Assembly: GCF_000381765.1 (NCBI RefSeq)
Contig: NZ_KB907075.1
Coordinates: 62,001 to 126,000, forward strand
Reading direction: 5' to 3'
DNA length: 64,000 nucleotides
From: [Zimmermannella] faecalis ATCC 13722
GTDB lineage: Bacteria > Actinomycetota > Actinomycetes > Actinomycetales > Microbacteriaceae
Shown here in pieces: positions 9,419-19,333 of the stretch; within the stretch, counting starts at the first letter, position 1, and each line of letters starts with the position of its first letter. A program made the translations under genes and the position numbers. The notes below the pieces were generated by a model, which ran no database searches, was not told the DNA's origin, and saw nothing but the letters and a program-made list of their open reading frames with translations.

Positions 9419-10327
9419 CTACCGGCGCAGGCGGTGGCCCCACGACGGGATCGACCCGGTGGTCGGATGCGCCGGGTCGGGGTCGACGTCAGGCGCCGGT
9501 TCGGATGCTGGCACGGGCGCCTGCGCGGCCGCATCCTCGCGCGAGCCTTCGGTCGCTTCTTCCGGCACGAGTCGCCCGCGCAGCCGCGCGAGCTCGGCGT
9601 CGGTGAGGCCCGCATCGCGCAGCGTCGCCCACGCGTCGAAGCCGTCGAGCTGCTCGGCGACCGCCGACGCGATCGTGTGCCCCTGGCTCGCGAGCAGCTC
9701 CGCGATGCGCTCGGCCGGGTCGGGGTAGTCGAGCCGCGCGAAGAACGGCGCGAGCCCCGCGACGCTGAGTTCGTAGTCGGCGGCGATCGCCTCGGGCTCG
9801 ACGTCGGCGAGCGCGAGCAGCGTAAACGCGACGAGGCCCGTGCGGTCGCGGCCGACGGCGCAGTGGAACAGCACGCCACCCGGCGCGTGCGCGATCGCGC
9901 GCAGCACCGCCGCCACCCGCTCCGGCTGCTCGCGCAACACCGGTGTGAAGAAGCGCGGCGACCCGAGCCTGCCCTCTTCGCGCATCCGCACCCAGAACTC
10001 GAGGTCGTCGACCGAGTCGAGCGGCTCCCGCACCCCAAACACGCCGTCGGGCAGCGGCGCCTCGGGCGTCGGCGGCACGCGGTAGGCGTTCGCGCGCTCC
10101 TCGAACTCATTGCGCGCCTCGGCGCGCGTCTCGAAGCCGTTGCGCAGGTCGACGACCGTGCCGATTCCCGCCTCGCGCATCCGCTCGAGCCCCGCCTCGG
10201 TCGCGAAGCGCAGGTCGGCCGACCGCACGTATCCACCCCGCGCCGTCACGCCCCCGCCGCGCCGCGGCAGACCGCCGAGATCGCGCGCGTTGTAGAAGCC
10301 CTCCCACTGCACCTGTCGCCCACTCAT
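9419..10327 (-). CDS. Tyrosine-protein phosphatase (DSP/PTP-like)
   Basis: A 302-residue phosphatase with the cysteine loop FHCAVGRDRTG (CX5R), an N-terminal NARDLGGLP motif typical of the bacterial Tyr/Ser phosphatase family, and a disordered Pro/Ala/Asp tail. The start at 10327 is supported by the family N-terminus (MSGRQVQWEGFYNARDLGG). The substrate is unknown. It lies divergent to purF and just upstream of purM. Confidence 0.85.
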   Translation of the reverse strand: MSGRQVQWEGFYNARDLGGLPRRGGGVTARGGYVRSADLRFATEAGLERMREAGIGTVVDLRNGFETRAEARNEFEERANAYRVPPTPEAPLPDGVFGVREPLDSVDDLEFWVRMREEGRLGSPRFFTPVLREQPERVAAVLRAIAHAPGGVLFHCAVGRDRTGLVAFTLLALADVEPEAIAADYELSVAGLAPFFARLDYPDPAERIAELLASQGHTIASAVAEQLDGFDAWATLRDAGLTDAELARLRGRLVPEEATEGSREDAAAQAPVPASEPAPDVDPDPAHPTTGSIPSWGHRLRR

Positions 10328-10453
10328 GTCGCCATCATGGCCGACCGATCTGACCCGCACCTGCGGCGCTTGACCTCGGAGCGCGCGCGCCGGGCCGCGA
10401 AGGTGCGAAGATAGACGCGCAAATCTCCCCCTCCCGAAGGAGCGGCCTCTCCC

Positions 10454-11911
10454 GTGTGCGGCATTGTCGGTCATGTTTCGACCAGCCTGGTTAATCAGCA
10501 GATCTACGACTCCCTGTTGCTGCTGCAGCACCGGGGCCAGGATTCCACCGGCATCGCGACCGCCGAGGGCAACACCTTCCACATGGTGAAGCTCAAGGGC
10601 CAGGTGCGCGAGGGCTACCGCACGCGCGACATGCGCAACCTGCTCGGCAACGTCGGCCTCGGCCACGTGCGCTACGCGACAAGCGGCTCGGCGAAGAGCG
10701 AAGACGAGGTGCAGCCGTTCTACGTGAACGCGCCGTACGGCCTCGTGCTCGTGCACAACGGCAACCTCACGAACACGCGCGAGCTCACCGACGAGCTGTT
10801 CAACATCGACCGCCGCCACCTCAACTCGTCGAGCGACACCGAGCTGCTGCTCAACGTGCTCGCGCACGCGCTGCAAGACCAGATCTCGGGCGCCGACCTC
10901 ACCCCCGACGAGCTGTTCGACGCCGTCGCCGAGGTGCACCGCCGCGTCGAGGGCTCGTACGCCGCGATCACGCTCGTGTCGGGGTACGGGATGCTCGCGT
11001 TCCGCGACCCGTTCGGCATCCGCCCGCTCGTGCTCGGCCGCCGCTACGACGAGGCAGGCCGCGAGGAGTGGGTCGTCGCCTCCGAGAGCCTCGTGCTCGA
11101 CTCGGGCGGCTACGAGGTCGTGCGCGACGTCGAGCCGGGCGAGGCGATCTTCATCACGAACGCCGGCCGCATGTACTCGCGCCAGTGCGCCGAAGAGACG
11201 ACGCTCGCGCCGTGCTCGTTCGAGTACGTCTACCTCGCGCGCCCCGACTCGACGATGTCGGGCATCTCGGTGTACGACACCCGCCTGCGGATGGGCGAGA
11301 AGCTCGCGCGCAAGATCGAGCGCGAGCTCGACGTGAGCGAGATCGACGTCGTCATGCCGATCCCCGACTCGGCGCGGCCGGCTGCGATGCAGCTCGCGCA
11401 GACCCTCGGGATTCCCTACCGCGAGGGGTTCTACAAGAACCGCTACGTCGGCCGCACGTTCATCATGCCCGGGCAGAAGGCCCGCAAGAAGTCGGTGCGC
11501 CAGAAGCTCAACGCCCTGCCGAGCGAGTTCCAGGGCAAGAACGTGCTGCTCGTCGACGACTCGATCGTGCGCGGCACGACGTCGAAGGAGATCGTCGAGA
11601 TGGCGCGCTGGGCGGGCGCGAAGAAGGTCGTGTTCGCCTCGGCGGCGCCACCCGTGCGCTACCCGCACGTGTACGGCATCAACATGCCGACCCGCGGGGA
11701 GCTCGTCGCCTCGGCACGCACGGTCGAGGAGGTCGCGTCGGTGATCGGCGCCGACGCGCTCGTCTACCAGGACGTCGACGACCTCTTTGCCGCGATCACC
11801 GACGGGTCGAACGTCACCCAGCTCGATCTCTCGTGTTTCACGGGCGAGTACGTGACCGGCACCGTGACCCCCGAATACCTCGCCTGGCTCGAGACCGCGC
11901 AGACGTCGTAG
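10454..11911 (+). CDS. purF: Amidophosphoribosyltransferase
   Basis: First committed step of purine synthesis: PRPP plus glutamine to phosphoribosylamine. The nucleophile is Cys2 after the GTG start (MCGIVGHV). The glutaminase domain is followed by the PRTase domain with the PRPP loop VLLVDDSIVRGTTSKEI. At 485 residues it has the normal family length. A clear AAGGAG ribosome site precedes the start. Confidence 0.97.
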   Translation: MCGIVGHVSTSLVNQQIYDSLLLLQHRGQDSTGIATAEGNTFHMVKLKGQVREGYRTRDMRNLLGNVGLGHVRYATSGSAKSEDEVQPFYVNAPYGLVLVHNGNLTNTRELTDELFNIDRRHLNSSSDTELLLNVLAHALQDQISGADLTPDELFDAVAEVHRRVEGSYAAITLVSGYGMLAFRDPFGIRPLVLGRRYDEAGREEWVVASESLVLDSGGYEVVRDVEPGEAIFITNAGRMYSRQCAEETTLAPCSFEYVYLARPDSTMSGISVYDTRLRMGEKLARKIERELDVSEIDVVMPIPDSARPAAMQLAQTLGIPYREGFYKNRYVGRTFIMPGQKARKKSVRQKLNALPSEFQGKNVLLVDDSIVRGTTSKEIVEMARWAGAKKVVFASAAPPVRYPHVYGINMPTRGELVASARTVEEVASVIGADALVYQDVDDLFAAITDGSNVTQLDLSCFTGEYVTGTVTPEYLAWLETAQTS

Positions 11912-11924
11912 GCGCGCCCTCGCG

Positions 11925-11990
11925 CGCATGGGTTGTCACAACTGCCCCGTCCGGAGGCCCCGCGGCCGTGCCTTTCTTACAACCCATGCG
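11925..11990. repeat. 12-bp perfect inverted repeat after purF
   Basis: The arms CGCATGGGTTGT (11925-11936) and ACAACCCATGCG (11979-11990) are perfect complements separated by 42 bases. They begin 13 bases after the purF stop and end 26 bases before the stop of the convergent membrane-protein gene. The long spacer is unusual for a terminator, but a bidirectional termination or RNA-stability role is plausible. Confidence 0.6.
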
Positions 11991-12016
11991 TATCCGGCCC
12001 CGCTCCGAGAGGGACG

Positions 12017-12604
12017 CTAATCGGCGCGGGTGAGCGTGACCTTGCGGGTGCGGCGGCCGAGAATCCAGTCGATGATGCCGGCGATTCCGACGACGACGAT
12101 CGTCGTGAGCGCCGTGACGAAGACGAGGAAGAAGCCGAGCACCTGCCCGCGCGTGAACTCCTGCTCACCCGGCAGGAACTGCTCGGGCTCGGGGAACGAG
12201 TACGTGAGCACGAACGCGAGCACCACCCCGAGCGCGAGCCCGAGAATGAGCCAGCCGCGCATGTTCACGCCGCGGCGCAGGTTCGTCGTCACGGCCGTCG
12301 GGCCACGGTCGTCGACCTCGGCGCCCGGCGCGAGCTCCACCGCGATGTACTCGGGTTCGGGCTTAACGTAGTCGAGATCGGCCGACGTGCCCTTCGGCGC
12401 CTCGGCGTCGGCTGCGTCGGCTGCGTCGGCGTCGGCCTCCGCCTCAGACTCGGCCTGCGACTCGCCCGCCGTCGAGAGCCCCGCGAGCGACTGCTCCGAC
12501 GAGGCCCGCGCGTCGAACTCGACCCGCGCATCCTGCTGCGGCTGTGCGTACTCGTCGCCCTGCCCGGGCGTGGGGTTCGATGCGGGAGTTGCGGGATCAG
12601 GCAT
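12017..12604 (-). CDS. Two-TM membrane protein with acidic N-terminal region
   Basis: A 195-residue protein. Residues 1-115 are disordered and Ala/Glu/Asp-rich. Two hydrophobic segments follow (GWLILGLALGVVLAFVLTY and a VFVTALTTIVVVGIAGIIDW region). It matches uncharacterised actinobacterial membrane proteins found near purine genes. Function is unknown. Confidence 0.72.
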   Translation of the reverse strand: MPDPATPASNPTPGQGDEYAQPQQDARVEFDARASSEQSLAGLSTAGESQAESEAEADADAADAADAEAPKGTSADLDYVKPEPEYIAVELAPGAEVDDRGPTAVTTNLRRGVNMRGWLILGLALGVVLAFVLTYSFPEPEQFLPGEQEFTRGQVLGFFLVFVTALTTIVVVGIAGIIDWILGRRTRKVTLTRAD

Positions 12605-12609
12605 GGTGT

Positions 12610-12990
12610 CTATTCTCGCATCCGCCGCCCGAGCAGCGGCAGCGCGGCCGAGACGTCGGCACGAACCCCGGATGCGCGCAGCGCGGGCCCGGCGTCGGCC
12701 CACGCGAGTTCGCCAGTCGCGAGCGCGAGCCAGGTGTCGGCGTCGGTCTCGATGATGTTCGGGGGCGTACCGCGCGTGTGACCGGGCCCCGGCATGCACT
12801 GCGTCGCGCCGAACGGCGGCACCCGCAGCTCGACCGCGTGCCCGGGCGCGCGCTCGGCGAGCAGCTGCAGCGAATAGCGCACGGCGGTCGCGAGCTGGGG
12901 CCGCGGCGTCGCCTCGCCTGCCGCGTGGGATGCGCGCCACGCGTCGATCGCCGCCTGGCCGTCGGGGTCGGAGATGGTTGCACGAGCCAT
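12610..12990 (-). CDS. Sterol-carrier-family protein
   Basis: A 126-residue protein resembling the actinobacterial sterol carrier (SCP2-like) family commonly annotated beside purD and purF. The segments AVELRVPPFGATQCMPG and GTPPNIIETDADTWLALATG are characteristic. Its ligand is unknown. It is five bases upstream of the membrane-protein gene on the same strand and divergent from purD. Confidence 0.78.
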   Translation of the reverse strand: MARATISDPDGQAAIDAWRASHAAGEATPRPQLATAVRYSLQLLAERAPGHAVELRVPPFGATQCMPGPGHTRGTPPNIIETDADTWLALATGELAWADAGPALRASGVRADVSAALPLLGRRMRE

Positions 12991-13074
12991 GTACCCAGTA
13001 TCTATCGGCTGCCGGATCGCCCGCAGGATCGCGCCGCAGTGGGCAGGCGCCAGCCCTGCCGGTACCCTGGAGCA

Positions 13075-15513
13075 GTGAAGATTCTGGTACTCGGCTCCGG
13101 TGCCCGCGAGCACGCCCTCGTCGCCTCGTTGGCCCGCGAAAACGCCCACGAAATCGTCGTCGCCCCCGGCAACCCCGGCATGGAGTCGGTCGCGGAGCGC
13201 ATCCGCATCGACCAGACCAACCCCGAACTCATCGCCGATTTCGTGCGCGATGAGGCGGTTGAGCTGCTGGTGATCGGCCCCGAGGCGCCGCTTGTCGCGG
13301 GCGTCGCGGATGCGGTGCGCGAGCTCGGCGTGCCGGTGTTCGGCCCGTCGAAGGCGGCCGCCGCCCTCGAGGGCTCGAAGGCGTATGCGAAGGACATCAT
13401 GCAGCGCGCCGGCGTGCCGACCGGCCGCGCCGTGCAGCGCGCCGAGCTCTCGGAGGTCATCGCGACGCTCGACGAGTTCGGCGCCCCCTACGTGATCAAG
13501 GCCGACGGCCTCGCCTCGGGCAAGGGTGTCATCGTCACCGACGACCGCACCGACGCGATCACCCACGCCGAGCACTGGCTCGCGCAGGGCCCCGTGCTCA
13601 TCGAGGAGTTCCTCGACGGCAGCGAGGTCTCGCTCTTCTGCTTCAGCGACGGCGAGACTGTGCGCGCGCTCCCGCCCGCACAGGACTTCAAGCGCCTCTA
13701 CGACAACGACGCCGGCCCGAACACCGGCGGCATGGGCGCGTACACGCCGGTGCCGTTCCTCATCGACCAGTTCGGTGGCGAGCGCGAGTTCATGAATCTC
13801 GTCGTCGAGCAGGTCGCGCAGCCCGTCGTCGACACAATGCGCGCCGACGGCGTGCCGTTCCAGGGCCTGCTCTACTGCGGCCTCATCGTCACGGCGGCCG
13901 GGATCCGCGTCATCGAGTTCAACGCGCGCTTCGGCGACCCCGAGACGCAGGTCGTGCTCGAGCGCCTCGCCGAGCCACTGTCGCCGCTGCTGCTCGAGTC
14001 GGCAAACGGCACCCTCGGCTCGCACGACCGCGACCTCGCGATCGGCGACGGCGCGGCCGTCACGGTTGTGCTCGCGTCGGAGGGCTACCCCGACAAGGTG
14101 CGTTCGGGCCGCGAACTCGCGGGCCTCGACGACGCCGAAGCGACCGGCGCCCGCGTGCTCCACGCCGCGACCGGCGTCGCCGACGAGGCGACCGTCGCAA
14201 CCGGCGGCCGCGTGCTCAACGTCGTCGCGACCGGCGACACACTGCAGGCGGCGCGCCGCGGCGCGTACGCCGCGCTCGGGCTGATTCGCCTCGAGGGCGG
14301 CCAGTTCCGCACCGACATCGCGCAGCTCGGCGCCGCGCTGCAAGACTCGCAGCTCGCCCGCTCGGGCTCGATCTCACTCTCGGCGGCCCGCGACGACGCC
14401 GCGACGACCGACTCGATCGCGATCCAGGCCGCCGACACGCTCCCCGCGGGCGCACCCGTCGAGCCGCAGGAGCCCGAGGTCGAGGCGCCGAGCGAGGCCT
14501 GGGACGAGCCGACCGTGCGCATGGAGACCCCCATCGCCGCTGCGGTCGCCGCGCAGACCGGCGAGACGCAGCTGACCGAAACCCAGCTTGCCGAAACCCA
14601 GCCCGAGCCCGCCTCGGCGCCCGCCGCCACCGCATCCGCCCCGCAGCTGCCCGGCTGGCGCCACGTCTACACCGGCAAGGTGCGCGAGGTGTACGAGTCA
14701 GAGGCCGAGCCCGACGTGCTGCTCGTCGTCGCGAGCAACCGCGTCTCGGCGTTCGACCATCTGCTTGAGCCCGAGATTCCGGGCAAGGGCCGCATGCTCA
14801 CGCAGCTGAGCCGCTGGTGGTTCTCGCAGCTGCCGACCGGCAACCACCTGCGCGAGCCCGAGGGCTGGGATGCGCAGCTCGACCCCGAGATCGCCGAGCG
14901 GTCGATGCGGGTCGCGAAGCTGCAGATGTTCCCCATCGAGTGCGTCGTGCGCGGCTACCTCACCGGCTCGGGCCTCGCCGAGTACCGCGAGACCGGCAAG
15001 GTGTGCGGCGTCGCGCTGCCCGCCGGACTCGAGGACGGCGACCGCCTGCCCGCCCCGATCTACACGCCCGCCTACAAGGCGCCGCAGGGCGAGCACGACG
15101 AAAACATCTCGTACGCCCGCACCGTCGAGCTCGTCGGCGAGCAGCACGCGGCCGCCCTGCGCGAGCTGTCACTGCGGCTCTACACGGCCGGATCGACGAT
15201 CTCGGCCGAGCAGGGCCTCGTGCTCGCCGACACGAAGTTCGAGTTCGGCCTCGACTCGCGCGGCGAGATCGTGCTCGCCGACGAGGCACTCACCTCGGAC
15301 TCGTCGCGGTACTGGGACAAGCGCCGCTACAACGACGACACGAGCCCGCTCGCCGAGCGACTCGCGTCGTTCGACAAGCAGATCGTGCGCAACTGGCTGC
15401 GAGAGAACTGGAACGGCGAGGGCACTCCCCCGCGCCTGCCCGACGAGATCGTCGAGCAGACCGCCGCGAAGTACCGCGAGCTCATCGAGCGGCTCACCGC
15501 CGACCCCGAGTAG
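13075..15513 (+). CDS. purDC: Fused GAR synthetase / SAICAR synthetase (PurD-PurC)
   Basis: One uninterrupted 812-residue reading frame encodes two purine enzymes. Residues 1 to about 425 are phosphoribosylamine-glycine ligase (MKILVLGSGAREHAL, KADGLASGKGV, ATP-grasp FGDPETQVVLERL). About 95 residues of Ala/Glu/Thr/Gln-rich linker follow, with near repeats of TQLTETQLAETQ. From about 520 to the end is SAICAR synthetase (YTGKVREVYES, NRVSAFDHLLEPEIPGKG, ECVVRGYLTGSGL, DTKFEFGLD). These are steps 2 and 8 of IMP synthesis and are normally separate proteins in Actinobacteria. No stop, frameshift or internal ribosome site separates them. The GTG at 13075 is the start that gives the canonical PurD N-terminus. 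Confidence 0.93.
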   Translation: MKILVLGSGAREHALVASLARENAHEIVVAPGNPGMESVAERIRIDQTNPELIADFVRDEAVELLVIGPEAPLVAGVADAVRELGVPVFGPSKAAAALEGSKAYAKDIMQRAGVPTGRAVQRAELSEVIATLDEFGAPYVIKADGLASGKGVIVTDDRTDAITHAEHWLAQGPVLIEEFLDGSEVSLFCFSDGETVRALPPAQDFKRLYDNDAGPNTGGMGAYTPVPFLIDQFGGEREFMNLVVEQVAQPVVDTMRADGVPFQGLLYCGLIVTAAGIRVIEFNARFGDPETQVVLERLAEPLSPLLLESANGTLGSHDRDLAIGDGAAVTVVLASEGYPDKVRSGRELAGLDDAEATGARVLHAATGVADEATVATGGRVLNVVATGDTLQAARRGAYAALGLIRLEGGQFRTDIAQLGAALQDSQLARSGSISLSAARDDAATTDSIAIQAADTLPAGAPVEPQEPEVEAPSEAWDEPTVRMETPIAAAVAAQTGETQLTETQLAETQPEPASAPAATASAPQLPGWRHVYTGKVREVYESEAEPDVLLVVASNRVSAFDHLLEPEIPGKGRMLTQLSRWWFSQLPTGNHLREPEGWDAQLDPEIAERSMRVAKLQMFPIECVVRGYLTGSGLAEYRETGKVCGVALPAGLEDGDRLPAPIYTPAYKAPQGEHDENISYARTVELVGEQHAAALRELSLRLYTAGSTISAEQGLVLADTKFEFGLDSRGEIVLADEALTSDSSRYWDKRRYNDDTSPLAERLASFDKQIVRNWLRENWNGEGTPPRLPDEIVEQTAAKYRELIERLTADPE

Positions 15514-15575
15514 GCGACCGACGCGGTAGGCGACCGGCGCGCGGCCTTGCCTCGCGTATCCGCGCCGCTGCCGCC

Positions 15576-15647
15576 GCTAACTAGCCCGAAAAACGGGGGT
15601 CCTCAGCACGTACGTGTCGAGGACCCCCGGTTTTCGGGCTAGTTAGC
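15576..15647. terminator. Bidirectional intrinsic terminator hairpin
   Basis: Arms 15576-15604 and 15619-15647 pair over 29 bases with one mismatch, enclosing a 14-base loop that contains ACGTACGT. The hairpin lies between the convergent purDC and AI-2E transporter genes. A short A-run on one arm becomes a T-run on the other (GGTTTTCGGG), so termination could work in both directions. Confidence 0.9.
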
Positions 15648-15676
15648 CAAATGTCCGGATACGCGGGGCAGGGCCC

Positions 15677-16942
15677 CTACTCCTCCCGGCGCCAGCGGTC
15701 GCGCAGGCGGGCGCGGATCGTGTCGTCTTCCCGCTGCGCCTCAAGTTCGGGCAGGGATTCGTTCCACGCCTTTACGAGCGCCCAGCCGACGGCGGTGAGC
15801 GGCACCGAAATCAGCGTGCCCATGATGCCGCCGAGCACGGTACCGGTCGTCAGCGCGATGAGCACGACGAGCTCGTGCAGCTTCAGCGACTTGCCGAGCA
15901 CGACCGGCTGCAGCAGGTTGCCCTCAAGCTGGTTCACGACGACGACGATGATCGCGACGACGATGGCGGGCACGAGCCCGTTCGTCACGAGGGTGACGAG
16001 CGCGGCGATGATGCCGGCCATCGTCGCACCCACGATCGGGATGAACGCGAAGATGAAGATGACGAGCGAGAGCGGCAGCCACAGCGGCACGCCGAGGATG
16101 AGCATGCCGAGGCCGATGAACACGGCGTCGACGAGCGCGACCATGACCGTGCCGCGCACGTAGCCGCCCATGACGCCGACGGCGCGGGCGCCCATGAGCT
16201 CGGCGCGGCGGTGCTTCGTGGTCGACAGGGGGCGAATGATGAAGCCCCAGATCTTCGGGCCGTCCTTGAGGAAGAAGAACAGCACGACGACGAAGAGCAC
16301 GACGCCGGTCGCGAAGGTGCCGAAAGCCGAGAGGCCGGTGGCGAGGCCGCTGCCGACGGCGCCGTAGTTGAGGTTCTCGAGCAGCGACTGCGCGGTACCC
16401 CAGAGCTCGTCGAGGCGGTCGCTGTCGAGCGAGAACTGCGGGAACGAGTCGTTCCACCACGACACCATCTGGTTGAAGCCCTCGACCGCGGTGCTCGCGA
16501 GGTCGTCCCACTGGTTCATGACCTGCGCGACGACGATCCAGATGAGCCCGCCGAGCACGACCACGACGAGCAGCAGCACGACGATCGTCGCGAGCAGTCG
16601 GGGCCAGCGCTTGCGGCTCAGCCACGCGATGACGGGCTCGAACGCCGAGGCGACGATGAGCGCGAGCAGCAGCGGCACGACGACGATCGACACCCGCAGC
16701 AGGCCGAAGACGACGATCGCGGCGGCGGCGAGGATGAGCATCCCCTGCAGCGAGCGGGTCGCGATGACGCCGACGCTGTCGACCCAGAGCTGCGCGGGCC
16801 GCGCCGGGGTGACGAGGCGCCCCTGGCGCTCCTGCTCGCGGCGGTGTTCGCGCCGCGTCTCGTCGAAGTCGTCGCCGTCGGACGTCGCGCGCGCGTCGCG
16901 ATCGCCGGGCGCGGTCCCTGAATTTTGCCGACGTCCAAACAT
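15677..16942 (-). CDS. AI-2E family transporter / TqsA-like permease
   Basis: A 421-residue integral membrane protein of the AI-2 exporter (TqsA/PerM) family, with a 60-residue charged N-terminal tail and about eight hydrophobic segments. Characteristic patches are VVLFFFLKDGPKIW, GYVRGTVMVALVDAVFIGLG and NQLEGNLLQPVVLGKSLKLH. Family members export signals or drive ion antiport; the cargo here is unknown. The start at 16942 has a GGAGGAAAC ribosome site. Confidence 0.88.
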   Translation of the reverse strand: MFGRRQNSGTAPGDRDARATSDGDDFDETRREHRREQERQGRLVTPARPAQLWVDSVGVIATRSLQGMLILAAAAIVVFGLLRVSIVVVPLLLALIVASAFEPVIAWLSRKRWPRLLATIVVLLLVVVVLGGLIWIVVAQVMNQWDDLASTAVEGFNQMVSWWNDSFPQFSLDSDRLDELWGTAQSLLENLNYGAVGSGLATGLSAFGTFATGVVLFVVVLFFFLKDGPKIWGFIIRPLSTTKHRRAELMGARAVGVMGGYVRGTVMVALVDAVFIGLGMLILGVPLWLPLSLVIFIFAFIPIVGATMAGIIAALVTLVTNGLVPAIVVAIIVVVVNQLEGNLLQPVVLGKSLKLHELVVLIALTTGTVLGGIMGTLISVPLTAVGWALVKAWNESLPELEAQREDDTIRARLRDRWRREE

Positions 16943-17102
16943 GTTTCCTCCAAGTGTCCGTGGCAATTGTTGCGCACTCCGGCTGAAGGCGGTCGCGCCA
17001 CGAGTAGGATGGGCGAGATTGGTTCTGCGGCGCGAACGCGAGTCGCGCGCGTGCCGAGCCAGCGCATCCGCCTCGCCCCACCGAACATCTCAAGGAGATT
17101 CG

Positions 17103-17383
17103 ATGCCGAAGATCGTCGTGCAGGTCATGCCGAAGCAGGAACTGCTGGACCCGGCCGGAAAGGCCGTGCAGCGGTCGCTCGCCGCGGCTGGCCAGGGGCA
17201 CTTCACGGATGTGCGCATCGGCAAGCGCTTCGAGATCGCCACCGACCGCGAGGTGACCGCCGAGCTCATGCAGGAGGTCGCGCAGCTCGCCGACGACCTG
17301 CTCTCGAACGGCGTGATCGAAGACGTCATCTCGATCGAGGTCGCCGATGAGGCGGCCGAGGCGCTCGAGGGCGAGGCCGAATA

Positions 17384-17384
<1 letters not shown>
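17103..17384 (+). CDS. purS: FGAM synthase subunit PurS
   Basis: A 93-residue small subunit of the three-part formylglycinamidine synthase, which bridges PurQ and PurL. The N-terminus (MPKIVVQVMPKQELLDPAGKAV) and the VRIGKRFEI patch match the family. The ATG follows an AAGGAGA site, and the stop overlaps the purQ GTG by one base. Confidence 0.95.
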
Positions 17385-18076
<692 letters not shown>

Positions 18077-18107
18077 CGCGGCCCTACAGCCGCGGCAGCC
18101 AGCCGCG

Positions 18108-19091
18108 CTACAGCCAGCCGCGCCGCGCGGCGAGCGCGCCCGCCTGGAACCGGCTCTCGGCACCGAGGAGTTCGAAGAGCGTCGAGATGTGGCGCCGGCA
18201 GGTGCGCACGCTGAGCTGGAGTCGGCCCGCGAGGGCCTCGTCGGTCATGCCGGCCGCGAGCCCCTCGAGAATTGCCTGCTGCGTCGCCGACAGGCGCACC
18301 GCATCCGCCGCCGTCTCGGCCTCGGGACACACCTCGAACGGGGTCGCGTAGTCCCAGGCCGTGTCGAAGAGGCGCGCGAACACCATGGCGACGTCGGGGT
18401 CGCGAATAATGAGGGCCGCGGGGTCGTTCTTCGTGCGGTGGCGCGAGACGATCGCCTTGTTGCGATCGAACACGAGCATCCGCACCGGCAGCACGGGCAC
18501 GGTACGGAACTCGGCGCCGAGCTCGCTGAGCCGCTCGACCGAGCGCACCGTCGGCACGTGGTCGCGCCGGCGGTCGTGCATGAGCGTGCGCCGCGCGACG
18601 CCCGCCTCGAGCAGTTCGCGGTCCTTCACGTCGGACTCGTCTTGGAGTTCGACGGTCGCGCCGCGACCGGGCTGCGCGATGAGCACCTCGCTCGTGACGC
18701 GGCGCCCGAAGTCGAGAATGAGCCGCTGCACGGTGTCGCGGTCGTCGACGATCTCAACCTGCGACGTCGCGAGCAGGCCGTCGCGCGCCTCGCGGTAGAG
18801 GGGCGCGAGCGGCAGGAGCTCGCTGCGCTGCTCGGCGACCTGCGTGCGGAGCTCCTGAATGCGCCGCTCGTCGTCGTCAACGAGTTGCACGAGCGCGACC
18901 TCGGGGGCGACCGCGATGCAGGTGTCGGCGCCCTCGTAGGCCGGCATGATGAGCCGGCGCTCAAGGAGCTCCTGCCAGGCGGCCTCGACCTCGGTGATGC
19001 GCAGCCCAAGCGAAACCGACGCCCGCTCGATGGTGGCGTCGGCCTGGCTGCTCACGTGTTCGTACAGCGTGGTGGCGTGCTGGCTCAGCAT
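18108..19091 (-). CDS. LuxR-type HTH regulator of the RiPP cluster
   Basis: A 327-residue regulator. The N-terminal region is TrmB-like, with a winged helix followed by a PLD-like ligand domain. A C-terminal LuxR helix-turn-helix spans about residues 265-325 (LSATQQAILEGLAAGMTDEAL, RTCRRHISTLFELLG). This architecture is common in actinobacterial RiPP clusters. It is the last gene of the minus-strand cluster and probably its pathway-specific regulator. The ATG at 19091 is preceded by GAAGGGGG at good spacing and is preferred over an upstream alternative at 19142. Confidence 0.82.
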   Translation of the reverse strand: MLSQHATTLYEHVSSQADATIERASVSLGLRITEVEAAWQELLERRLIMPAYEGADTCIAVAPEVALVQLVDDDERRIQELRTQVAEQRSELLPLAPLYREARDGLLATSQVEIVDDRDTVQRLILDFGRRVTSEVLIAQPGRGATVELQDESDVKDRELLEAGVARRTLMHDRRRDHVPTVRSVERLSELGAEFRTVPVLPVRMLVFDRNKAIVSRHRTKNDPAALIIRDPDVAMVFARLFDTAWDYATPFEVCPEAETAADAVRLSATQQAILEGLAAGMTDEALAGRLQLSVRTCRRHISTLFELLGAESRFQAGALAARRGWL

Positions 19092-19171
19092 CCACGCCCC
19101 CTTCGCTCGCCGCCTGTTTCGTGGCAATAGTAGCCAGGGCACGTTGCGGCGGCGATGGGGGCGTGGGATGT

Positions 19172-19333
19172 TCAGTCTGTGGGCTGACTCGGGGTCGACT
19201 CGTCTGCCGAGACGTCGTCAGCTTTCATGTCGGGGTTGGGCGGGAGTTTCGGTCGCGGTGGGGCGTCGTCGTCGGGCCAGAGTTGCGAGGCCCACGCGCG
19301 CTCCGCGTCGGAGGAGTTGGAGTGATTAGCCAT
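19172..19333 (-). CDS. Small acidic Pro/Asp-rich protein of RiPP cluster
   Basis: A 53-residue protein (MANHSNSSDAERAWASQLWP at the start, then a Pro/Asp-rich stretch) with no membrane segment. Its ATG overlaps the stop of the preceding membrane-protein gene by eight bases in an ATGGCTAA arrangement, so it should be translated by coupling. Function is unknown; a chaperone, immunity or regulatory role is possible but unsupported. Confidence 0.55.
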   Translation of the reverse strand: MANHSNSSDAERAWASQLWPDDDAPPRPKLPPNPDMKADDVSADESTPSQPTD

